From Ceratotherium simum simum (taxonomy: Eukaryota; Chordata; Mammalia; Perissodactyla; Rhinocerotidae), in the NCBI RefSeq assembly GCF_000283155.1, contig NW_004454180.1:16118805-16182804 (forward strand): 64,000 nucleotides of DNA. The letters are read 5' to 3'. Both the position numbers and the translations under genes were made by a program. The notes under the pieces were generated by a model. That model saw only the letters and a list, made by a program, of their open reading frames with translations. It searched no databases and had not been told where the DNA came from. This document shows, one piece after another, positions 21,281-31,489 of this stretch; within the stretch, counting starts at the first letter, position 1; every line of letters begins with the position of its first letter.

Positions 21281-23840
21281 CGTACATCCACCTGAGCTCA
21301 CCCTGGAAGTGTAGCTGAGTCCACATGTCTACGTTACCCTCAGTGGAAAACAAACTTGGCCACAATCTGACGAATCCAAGCAGTGCAGGAAGTCAGCTGG
21401 GGTCATTTGAACCAAATATACAGGTGAGATGTTTGCATCTATTGTTGGAGAAGGACCACCTTGCTGAGGGCTCTGGGCTTTGTTCTGTGTATATGTACAG
21501 CCTTCCATGTCCTAAAAATAGCTTAAGATGACTTCCAATAAAAGATAAAATTTAACACAATAAATGAAATAAAAATGAGCAGACAAGAAAATCAAAGGAA
21601 AGGAGGGAAATAGGTAAGGCCGTGCTGGTCCAGTAACCAAGGGCACATTGGGAGCTTCTGTCCCTATGCAGGGTGGGCCAGACAGGTGTGCCCTGGGTGT
21701 CAGAGCAGAGAGCACAGTCTCCCCAGAATCCTCCTGTCTGATGTGGTGTGTCTCACTCTTACAGGAAATATTGTAACCCAGCTCAGCCAGTCCCCCAATG
21801 AGAGACGGGAGGAGCAGAAGGAGAGGAATTCTCAGGCAGGCACATGGTGTGGTCCTGTGGGCAGTCATGTGACGCTCAGGCTCAGGCCAGGATGGGCCAG
21901 TCGCTGCAGCAATAGTTGTCCAGCCTTGTTGGCCACAGTACCTTGTGTGGAAACCCAGCAGCCTAACTCAGATGAAAGCAGAGGTCTCTGACTGACCCCC
22001 GGCTGGGGAGACGGGTCCTCCCTGCTTGGGGACCCCAACTACCCAGGGCAACACCAACTTGAGACCCTCCCTCACACCCCTCAGGGGCCGAACAGCATGG
22101 TGTGAAATCCACGCGGGGAGAATAGTGGTTTCCTAGTGGGTTTTACAGACTATGAAGTGGCGCTGGTGGTGGGGGAGGGTGGGGAGGGCAGTTTCCCACA
22201 AGCCAGTTGAGCACGTCTGGGAAACACTAGTAGCCAAGTTGTATGGCTCTCAGCAGTGGGTTTTCTGATAGCCTTTAATAGTACAAAGTCATCAAGAATC
22301 TACAAGGGTGTGGGGAGGTCTCACATGCCACATTCCACAACCATACTGGACAGAGGTCACATTAGGGGATAAGGCCATACTGGTTTAACATCCAAGGGCA
22401 TGCTGGGAAGCTATTTCCTTCTGCAGAAGCTATTTCTTCTTCTGGCGTGCATCTCTGTCTCCTGGGCAGGCTCTCACAAATACCGGATCTCTAGGCTCCT
22501 CTCTGTACCCCACCAGCAGGCTGACCCAGGGAAGCAGCGGCTGCCGAGGGCTATCATCTCTGCGACCTCAATTGCTCTCATGCTTGTGGACACTCACTGC
22601 TTCTTTGAACACTGGGGTCTTGTGGCTACTGTGCTGAATACTGGCTCGGGCAACAAGCCAGAGCCAACAATCATGCTGCCTCTTTGAGGCCCTGTCCTGT
22701 GGCTTCAGATGCAGAAACTTCTATTTCCCACAACAACCACTGAGGTGGGAATTGGCAGAGCTGGGCTCTACATATGGGCCATCTCCTTCACATGGTGGGC
22801 ACTGATCAGTGTGAACAAGACACCAAGCTCCTCTGCCCAACATATTAGGAGTAGAAGGCGTTTAATGGCCACCATCGCAACTAACTATAGAATCAACAGC
22901 AGCTTCCCTGGGGAGCTTTAAAAGTTACCAATTAGTAAAAGATCAGTAATCCAGGGGTGGTGCTGCTGAAAGTACACAATCAATCTGAACTCAGACACAA
23001 GAACAGCATAAACTAAACTGACCTCAACAGAAGGACACTTGGTTCAGCTCTCAGAGCCTCCAAAAGACACTTACATCCAAAACTTGGAATAGCAGAACAG
23101 GTGAGTAGAAATTGGTTATTTGCTTATAAAAATATATATTTTTATGAAAGGCTTGGCTAAGAACTCTTTGGAAATGGGTTTTCTTGGTGCCTGTATAATA
23201 TAATTACAACATTAGATTTCCCTATAAACTTTCAAGAATGCCTTTAGTATATAAAGTAAACCATAGTGGTAGAGTTCAATCACGGGCATGTTTAACCCTC
23301 AGTTTCCACGGAGGCCTTAAAAGCTCCACCATGTACCACATCTGCAGGACGTTGCTGAGGATTCTTCTTCTGGATGCAGAGGCTTCTTTTTGACATTGAT
23401 TTGTCAAATGGTTTCCTACAAGTGGTCTCTGACTATTCACTAAAATAAGAAAAATGTCACATGATAAAAAATGAGGCAAGAGACAGAAAGCATCACAGAG
23501 ACAAGAAAATTTAGTTTGCAAAAGGTCTAATAAACCCAAGGCAATTCTAGTACAACCAGAATTCAACACCAAGTTTCCCAAGTCCAAGAATGGCGCTCCA
23601 CTTCACCCATTTTGCTGCTCCGACTTCACTAAAATCAAAATGGAATGGGATTGGAGAAAGACACCCGGATCTCCAAACCCATTAATGTCTGTTCCATGGC
23701 TTTCTTGTACAATGTTATTATTACTTCTGCCCATTTAGAATCTAATGCAAAGAGTGTCGAGACCCTCATCAAAGGGAGCAATGGGATTGTCCACTTGTCC
23801 TCCACCTACCGCCACTCCTGAGGAACAGGACTTGGTCTGT
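21281..23840. other. Intronic sequence of uncertain origin
   Basis: No exon found. Holds a diverged pair of direct repeats (21615-21671 and 22370-22426), possibly parts of an old retroelement I cannot identify. A minus-strand frame at 23276-23587 is open for 103 codons without a recognisable domain. Confidence 0.35.
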
Positions 23841-23844
23841 GCCC

Positions 23845-23985
23845 CTCGCATGCCCCTTGGTCATTTGTATATGTGTCTTTCTCCCCAAAACTGGGAGGCC
23901 AGGCAAAGTAGGACAGCCCGCTTTGGCCAGCACACTGTGTGTGCACAGCCAGCAGCAAATGCTCAATAAATCTGTCAGGAGAATT
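23845..23985 (+). mobile_element. L2 LINE 3' fragment
   Basis: gcatgccccttggtcatttg, tgtgtctttctccccaaaac, tgggaggccaggcaaag and gcaaatgctcaataaatctg match the order of the L2 3' end. Confidence 0.6.
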
Positions 23986-25301
23986 GAAATGACATGAAAT
24001 CATCTCAAGTTGTAGTATCTATAAAGGGAATTCAGTAGAAATTGTCAACAATTCTCTTTAGAGACAACAACCACCACACATGAGAAGGTGAATAGTGTCA
24101 TACGTTCCCACATTTCCCCAGGCATGTGGCAGAGTGCCCTGCCCACAAGGCTACACTGCATGTGACTTTTCATGGGTCGGATGAATGAATGATTGACTAA
24201 GTTAATGTTCAGACTTTTCTTTTAAATGCTCTCACTACAAAATACCATTCCTTTGCCTTGGCAATTTTCTTAAACCATTTTCTACAAATATATGAAGATG
24301 AATTCTTCCCTTAGTGTAGATTACTAATGTCAGTTCATTCCCACCATGTGTGTCTTGAGTCCCTTCAGAGAGAAACATCAACTCTTTTGAGCACAAATTT
24401 CTTCAGTGATGAAGAAGAGGCATCACAGTGGTGCTTAAAACATAATTGAGGTGTGTAGATTATTTAGCAGCTAATTACTACAAATAATTGCTTTCTAAAG
24501 CTCAATCTTTAGACTTTGGTTGGCTAACCCAAAGATACACAATAGGGCAATTTCAATGAAATAAACATGAGGTATTTTCCGAGGTCATTGTTTAGATTAA
24601 AGAATTCCACAACTGCCAAAGCAACACAAGCTCATCGTCCACAGAAATGTAGCTACTTCACAGACCCAGTCCTAGCTTTCCACTTCTCCTCTTCAAGATG
24701 ACTCAAAGTCGGCATTTTTCTAAAGGTATAAGCTCTACTGGCTATGAATTTATAAAAACAATACTTAAATACAGAACAGCCCTCCCGAAGTTTAGAATCT
24801 AGTTGATGGTGGAGAATATACTCACCTGTTCAAAATCATTGACCCCTTAGTCTACTTTCTAAACTACTACTCCCATGCATATTTCTACTTGCAATTCTAT
24901 GCATTTTATTCTTTGTGTAAACTGTTGAAAATTCTCTCCTGACACCTCGACTTTCTTTTTAAAAAGAAACAACACAGTTCAGTAAATTTTAAAATATCAG
25001 TTTAGTATCAGGGTTTCATATACTAGAGAAACAAACATAAATACTCCATTTGTCTACAGCTTAATAACAGAAAGGGCTTGGAAGTGGAGAGTGTCCTCCA
25101 GGGTGCTCTATCAAGAGACACACGTCACAAACACGGATGACCATGCAGAAGTCTTGAGACACAGCGTGTCCTGACTCCCTGTCACCAGTCACCAGCACTC
25201 AAGGCGGCAGCCTTTTCCTCTGGAAATTTCTAGGCTGTTAACCTCTGAAATAATTCCTTTCTGAAATAAAATCACAGGATTCCATTTTCAAGAGGGCTTA
25301 C
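23986..25301. other. Unique AT-rich sequence downstream of the SHC3 exon
   Basis: No repeat named. About 24430-24560 is AT-rich with a TAATTA homeodomain-type core (24472-24477) followed by aataattg; it looks single-copy and is a candidate conserved element, which the sequence alone cannot prove. Confidence 0.35.
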
Positions 25302-25372
25302 CTGGTAATTTGCGTTCTTGTACTGAAGTCAAGAGACCTCATGGAGCGTAGAACTTCAATGCACCCCAAGTA
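25302..25372 (-). CDS. SHC3: SHC3 internal coding exon (second coding exon by homology), start of PTB domain
   Basis: Read on the minus strand this 71-nt block is preceded by a pyrimidine-rich tract ending in cag and followed by gtaagccc, so both splice sites are consensus. A branch-point-like ctcat has its A at 25398, 26 nt upstream of the exon. Translation from the first base is open: [16 protein letters not shown], then eight residues ending in an Arg codon split after AG, so the exon starts in phase 0 and ends in phase 2 and skipping it would shift the frame. Shc proteins are cytoplasmic adaptors whose PTB domain binds NPXpY motifs on activated receptors and which link to Grb2/Ras; SHC3 is the neuronal member. 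The exon covers the first PTB beta strand (YLGCIEV) and the following helix region. From memory, SHC1 has Met, Val and Gln at diagnostic positions and SHC2 has Asn-Thr-Arg-Thr-Gln-Val; Ser-Thr-Arg-Thr-Gln-Ile here fits SHC3. No stop or frameshift is seen. SHC2 is the main alternative. Confidence 0.93.
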
Positions 25373-25615
25373 CTGCAAGGGGAACAAACGCAAATCATGA
25401 GCCTGGGAAATGGGGTGAGGAGACAATTCCTAACCACATCAAGGACATTTCTGGAAGCCATGCACATTTCTTAAACTTCAACTCTGTATTAATGGTGACT
25501 CTTTGTTCTGTTTCTATAAAAGCAATAAGTCACATCTATAAGAACATATCCTGAGTGCTTAGACTGGCACTACACTCGACTTTTCTGAAACCCACAATAT
25601 TTTCATTATATTTAG

Positions 25616-25629
25616 AAGTACCTTTTTAA
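25616..25629. repeat. Direct repeat flanking composite L1, left copy
   Basis: aagtacctttttaa, identical to 26694-26707. Confidence 0.8.
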
Positions 25630-25985
25630 GACGAAATCTTGCCATTTGTGACAACATGGATGGATATTGAGGGTATTATGCTAAGTGAAATAAGTCAGAC
25701 GAGAGAAAGTCAAATACTGTATGATCTCACTCATAAACAGAAGATAAAAACAACGAACAAACACATAGAGACAGAGATTAGACTGTTGGTTACCAGAGGG
25801 AAAGGGGGGAGGGAAGAGGGTGAAAGGGGTGACTGGGCACACGTGTGTGGTGATGGATGGTAATTAGTCTTTGGGTGGTGAATATGATGTAGTCTATGCA
25901 GAAATTGAAATGTAATGATGTACACCTGAAATTTATAGAATGTTATAAACCAATGTTATCTCAATAAAAAATAAACAAATACATA
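25630..25985 (+). mobile_element. 5'-truncated L1 3' end
   Basis: Sense L1 from the end of ORF2 (cttgccatttgtgacaacat, gctaagtgaaataagtcaga, ctgtatgatctcactcataa) through a 3' UTR of the type ending gatgtacacctgaaatttat, aaccaatgttatctcaataa, then an A-rich stretch. No intact ORF. Confidence 0.9.
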
Positions 25986-26610
25986 AAAAACTGGTAAAGG
26001 ATCTGAATAACATTCCTTCAAAGAAATGGTCAATCAGCACAAGAAAAGATGCTCAACATATTGGCCATCAGGAAAATGCAAATCAAATGCAAGATATTTA
26101 CGAAAGCATTATTTGTTATGACATACCACTTTACACCCACTAGGATGGCTATTTAAAAAAAAGCTAAATAATAACAAGTGTTGGGGAGGATGTGGAAAAA
26201 TTGGAACCTTTATAACACTGCTGGTAGGAATGTAAAATGATGAAGCCACTTTGGAAAACAGTCTGGCAGTTCCTCAAAAAATTAACCTAGAGTTACCATT
26301 TGACCCAACAATTCCACTCCTAGGTATATACCTAAGAGAAATGAAAACATGTCCACACAAAAACTTGTACATCAATGTTCATAACAGCATTGTTCACAAT
26401 AGCCAAAAGATGGAAACAACTCAAAAGTCCATCAACTAGTGAATGGATAAAAAAACTGTAGTATACCCATAAAATGGAATATTCAGCCACAAAAAGGAAT
26501 GAAGTACTGTTATATGCTATAGCATAAATGAACTTGAAAATATTATGCTAAGTGAAAGAAACCAGACACAAAAGGCATTGTAGGATTCCATTTATATGAA
26601 ACGTCTATAT
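25986..26610 (+). mobile_element. Second, older L1 ORF2/3' fragment
   Basis: Sense L1: agaaaagatgctcaacatat, cacccactaggatggctatt, aagtgttggggaggatgtgg, ccatttgacccaacaattcc, gaaatgaaaacatgtccaca, gtgaatggataaaaaaactg, ctaagtgaaagaaaccagac. More diverged than the L1 piece just upstream and partly repeating the same L1 coordinates, so it is a separate element. Confidence 0.88.
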
Positions 26611-26693
26611 AGTTAGAATAAATACTACTTAATGAAGCTTTTGTTTCAGTCATATATAAATATAAAGGTGATAGGCTGTGATGTAAGAAAAAT

Positions 26694-26707
26694 AAGTACC
26701 TTTTTAA
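26694..26707. repeat. Direct repeat flanking composite L1, right copy
   Basis: aagtacctttttaa, identical to 25616-25629, immediately preceded by an A-rich end (aagaaaaat). Confidence 0.8.
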
Positions 26708-26850
26708 AAACATTTGTTGAGGTATAACGTATATACTGTAAAATGCAGAAATCTTAAATGTATAATTCAACGATTGTTTAACATATACCTGCCGTGTAAC
26801 CACCACCCAGACCCCAACATCCTCACAACAGATTCCTAGTCCTTTACAGG
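26708..26850 (-). mobile_element. L1 3' end fragment
   Basis: gttgaggtataacgtatata, tgtataattcaacgattgt and gtgtaaccaccacccagacc match the antisense of an L1 3' end. Confidence 0.6.
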
Positions 26851-27299
26851 CTTCTAGATGTCTGTAATTTTTAAAGAAAGAACAAAAACACTACAATACC
26901 AACATTTTCACCAACATTAAACTTCGCTATTTAATAAATATATTTTGGGTTAACTATAAACTATAAACAAACAAACTATGAATTACCCTCAAAGATGCTT
27001 TATTTTGGTTTACTGGAAAGCCCTCTTCTGCATTATTTAATATAAATTTCCAGAAATTCAATTCATACATCTGAATTTGTAACTAAATTTTTTATCAGTT
27101 TCACACATGATAATATATATGTATTTGTGAATACGTGGACATTACTAGAACTGTAGATAAACAGCTAGAATGGATGAGATACAATATTTGTGTTCCAAAG
27201 CCCTCAGTGAGTTTGAAGCTACAAATGTTTTATAACAATGCCTTTAAATTTAGATTTAGCAGGAAGAGACTGAACGGTGTAGTACAGAAAAGACGGAAT

Positions 27300-27425
27300 T
27301 TGAATTATTCAGAAAACCTGAATTTGACCCTGACTCTGTCATGTCTTGCTATGTAACTTGAAGCAAAACTTTAAACTCTCTGAGCCTAAGTCTCTACACT
27401 CATAGAATGTGACTATTACTCCAAC
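27300..27425 (-). mobile_element. MIR SINE fragment merging into the tandem array
   Basis: Antisense MIR words in order: ctgaatttgaccctgactct, tgctatgtaacttgaagcaa, aactctctgagcctaagtct, then atagaatgtgactattactc. The expected next MIR part (a cctacctca core followed by gggttgttgtgagg) appears as ccaaccattgcgagttatgt, which is also the first unit of the minisatellite. Confidence 0.75.
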
Positions 27426-30350
27426 CATTGCGAGTTATGTGAAACCACTACCACCACATCAAGGAGTTATTTGAATACCACCCCCACCTTCAGTTATGAG
27501 GATACCATGACCAACATCACAGAGATGCATGAATTAGACGACCACCAACATTGCAGGGTCACGTGATTACAGCGACCAACATCACAGATTCATGCGAATA
27601 CCAGGACCAATATCACAGTCCATGTGACTACCACCACCACCAAAGTCACAGAGTTATGCAAACAGCACATCCACCATCGCAGAGTTAGGTGAATACCATG
27701 ACCAACACTGTAGAACTGTGTAAACACCATGACGATGTCACAAGTTTGCAGGGTTACGTGAATACCACCACAGCTACCATAGAGTAGTGTGGATGCTATC
27801 ACCACCACAGCAGGGTTACGTGAAAACCACTGCACTGTTGCTAAGATATGTGAAGACCACGACCCACTTTGCAGAGTTATGGGATTGCCACATCCAGCAC
27901 TGTCACAGTTACAGGAACATCACAACAATGTCCTAGAGTTATGTGAATACCACATCTAGCAACATTACAAAAAGAAGTAATTACTATGACCAAAGTGACA
28001 GAGTTGTGTCCATAGCAACACCTCCACCTCTCAGAGATTCGTGAATACCATCACCACCACCATTCCAGAGTTATGCAAATTTCACATCCAGAGTCACTGT
28101 GTTATGTGAACACCCCATGACCACCATCACAGATGTGTGACTACAACAACCATTGCAGATTATCCAAATAATATGCCCACCATCACAGAACTCCAGCACA
28201 AAACACTGTCACAGGTGTATAGATACCACCACCACCATCACAGAGTAATGTGAATACTGTGAACACCGTCACAGTTATGTGGATACCACTGGCAACACTG
28301 TAGTGATATTCAAGTACCATGACCACCAACATAAGGTTATATTAATATGACCGTGACCACCACAGAATTATCTAAAATGCCACATCCAGCCTCAGAGTTA
28401 TGTGACTACCATGGCTGAAGTTGCAGAGCTATGTGAATACCAAATCCATCAATATCACAGAGTTGTGTGAATACCATGATGGTCATCATACAGTTAGTTG
28501 GATAACACGACTAGTGTCACATTGTTGAATGTATCTGAACACCAGCATCACAGAGTTATGTAAATATAAGCACCATGGCCATCATAGAATTATGTGAATA
28601 CCACCACCAACACCACAAATACCACCACAACTACCATTACAGAGTTATTTGAATACACCACCCAAACCATCTCAGATTTACGGGCCTACAATCAACACTA
28701 TCGAAGAGGTATGTGAATACTGCCATTAACATCACAGAGTTATGCGACTATAACCAACAACCTCACAGTTATGTGACTACCACAACCACTGAAGACCACA
28801 CCAGTACTGAGGAGTTATGTGAATACTACTACCACCATCCCTGAGTTATGTGAAGACCATGACAAACTTTGCAAAGTTATAGGATTAGCACATCCAACAC
28901 CATCACAGAGTTATGTGAAGACCACCACAACCACTGTCATGGAGTTATTTGAATACCACAACCACCATGGCAGAGCTACGAGGATATCACCAACAAAGTC
29001 ACAGAGATATGTCAACACCATGACTATAGTCACAGAGTTATGCAAATACTATCACCTCTATTGCAGAGTTTCGTGAATACCATGACCACCAATATGGCTG
29101 AGTTATGTGACCATGCTGACCAAAGTCACAGATTTATGTGATTACCACCACCACCACCTTGCAGTGACATGTTAATGCCAATGCCACCATTGTCATAGAG
29201 TTGCATAAATACCATGACCAAGTCACAGGGTTATCTGAATTATACCATCACCACAGTCAGAAGATATGTGAATATCACCACCAGTGCTGCATAATCATTC
29301 CAATGCCATGACAAATAAATGTCACAGCATTATAGGAATACTGTGATGAATTTCATAGCATATGTGAATACAACCTCCACCGATGCTGCAGGGTCATGTG
29401 AATACACGACCACCACCACATGGCTTTTTGAATACCTCCTCTACCAACATCATAGTGGTATGTGAATACCACAACCAACCTCACAGAGTGATAGGAATAA
29501 CACCAGCAACAACGTCATGTAGTTACATAAATGCAACTACCACAGCTGCAGATTGAGTGTATGTAAACACTACCACCACAACAGGGCTATGTGGATACCG
29601 TGACCCACATCACAGATCTGTGTGAAAAGACAGCCAATGATGTGGTTGTGGGAATACTACCACCAACATGACCACTGAGTTATGTGACTACCACCTCCAT
29701 AACACAGGGTTATGTAAATACCATGGCCAACATTGCAGTGCCATTTGAATACCATCACCACCACACCATTGTAGTTGTATGACTATCATTACCACCACAG
29801 CAGGGTTATGTGACTACCATGACACATATCACAGAGTTATTTGGATACCACCACCACCGATGGAGCATTACACGAACACCACCACCGACATCACACAGTT
29901 ATGTGAACACTGCCACTGCATTGCACAATTATGTCAGAACCATGACAAATGTCTCAGAGTGATAGGAATACCTCTGCCACCAACATAGAGTTGTGTGTAA
30001 ACCACAGTGTCACAGAATTATGTGAGTACCACCAACACCATCGCAGAGTTACGTATGTACCACGACCAACACAGAATCCTGTGAATACCACTATGACCAT
30101 CACAGTTATGTGAATACCACCAACAACAAAAACACAAAGCCTTGTGAATCCCATGACCAACATAGCAGAGTCATGCAATTACCACCACCACCACCACCAG
30201 CACAGCTATGTCAATACCTCCATTACTGTCACTGACTTATGTGAATACAACCACCACCACTGTCCCAGAGTTACACGGTTAGCACCACCGTCGCATTCAC
30301 AGTGCTGTGTGAATACCACCCCCAACGTCCCAGAGTTGAATAACCCTCCC
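27408..30350 (+). repeat. Degenerate minisatellite, about 31-bp unit, roughly 90 copies
   Basis: The unit consists of cacagagttatgtgaatacc followed by a variable stretch of CCA/ACC triplets and a caacatca-like end. Sampled distances between gttatgtg cores from 28397 to 28845 are mostly 29-34 bp, modal 31. Copies differ at many positions, so the array is old. Open frames rich in His/Thr (HHH, TTT) are by-products of the CCA repeats. The antisense, which would be SHC3 pre-mRNA, is UGG-rich. The right end near 30350 abuts unique DNA and then old L1. Confidence 0.93.
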
Positions 30351-30439
30351 AAGGGTCTGTAGCAATGTGTCCTCTCACCACCAATGTCTAAGCAAGCTTG
30401 TTCCTCTCCACCCTTCATCACACTGTATAGCATCAGTCT

Positions 30440-31400
30440 TTTGAATCTTTGCCTATCATGGGCAAGAGTATTTCTTTTTTTGTTTAAATTTGCATTTCCC
30501 TGATATCTAATAAGGTTATGTAATTTTTCTCACTTGTTTATTGGCCATTTGCACTTCTTTTTCTGTTAATTGACTATTCATATCTTTCGCCCAGTTTTCT
30601 ATTATGTTCTTCCTCTTTTTCTTATAGATTAATGGGATGTTAATCTCCCATTCAATCACTTTTCTTTTGATGGTTCTACATTTTCTGTAACATGAGTTGT
30701 TACTGTAGTAATGTTGGAGTAATTACTATAATCACATGTGGCTTTGGAGTGGTCTACCTTGTTTAAGAAGGTCTCCCTGTCCCCAGATTCTTATAACAGT
30801 TTCCTAAATTTTACTTTAAGAATATTTATTTATTATTTATTTGTCTATGTATTCACTTATTTAAGTGTTTTATTTAATGTTTTTAATTTAGCTTTTTAAT
30901 CTATTTTGAATTTGTCCACATAGGATATAGCATGAGTTACAATTTAACCTCCAAATGGACTCCACTTACATCAGTACCACTGACGCAGCAATTCATTCAT
31001 GTCTCCCTGATTGATGGGCCAGCTCTGCGGTACGTATATCAAATTCCTAATTCCATACAGGACTTTACCTGAACTTATTCTGTTACACTTCATTTGTCAA
31101 TTCCTGCGTCTCTTGTATGAATTTTTCATTAAGAACTTTGAAATCATTTTGTGAAGTTCCCCCACTCCTCGAAAACTATTTGGATTCTGATCAAAAATAT
31201 CATTTTACCTTGAGAAGAACTCATATTTGTTATTAAGTTTTTTATCCATAAACATGAGTTGTCTCCATTTCAGATATTAGTTACTGCCTTTAATAAGACT
31301 TTGTGATCTTTATAATATATATCCTATACTTTTGTTCTTCAGTGAATTCCAAGGCATTTTTTTAAAAGTTTTGGTCACACTTGGAATGAGCATTTGATTT
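30440..31400 (-). mobile_element. Ancient L1 (L1M type)
   Basis: Antisense L1: aaatttgcatttccctgata, ttattggccatttgcacttc, actattcatatctttcgccc, aatctattttgaatttgtcc, then tttgttcttcagtgaattcc. More diverged than the elements at 7-13 kb. Confidence 0.8.
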
Positions 31401-31489
31401 TTCCATCTTATATCTAGCATGGAGCTAGCAGAGAGAAAATCCACTGACTTAAGGTATAAATAGAAAACTCAATCAATGGGCTGCAGAGT

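Larger units (their letters stand above)
1..25301 (-). other. SHC3: Inferred SHC3 intron downstream of the PTB exon (partial)
   Basis: This lies downstream of the PTB exon on the SHC3 strand. I searched by eye for reverse complements of the next PTB segments (the EAIS helix, KSNLQFAGM, IIANHHM, SISFASGGD, DYVAYVAKDP) and found none, so the following exon appears to lie beyond position 1 and this intron is at least 25.3 kb in this assembly. Confidence 0.65.

Noticed and set aside
27590..30433. Thr/His-rich open frames within the 27.4-30.35 kb array, and its look of a CRISPR array
   Set aside because: Frames reflect CCA triplets. Repeats are contiguous and degenerate with no unique spacers, and the genome is mammalian.
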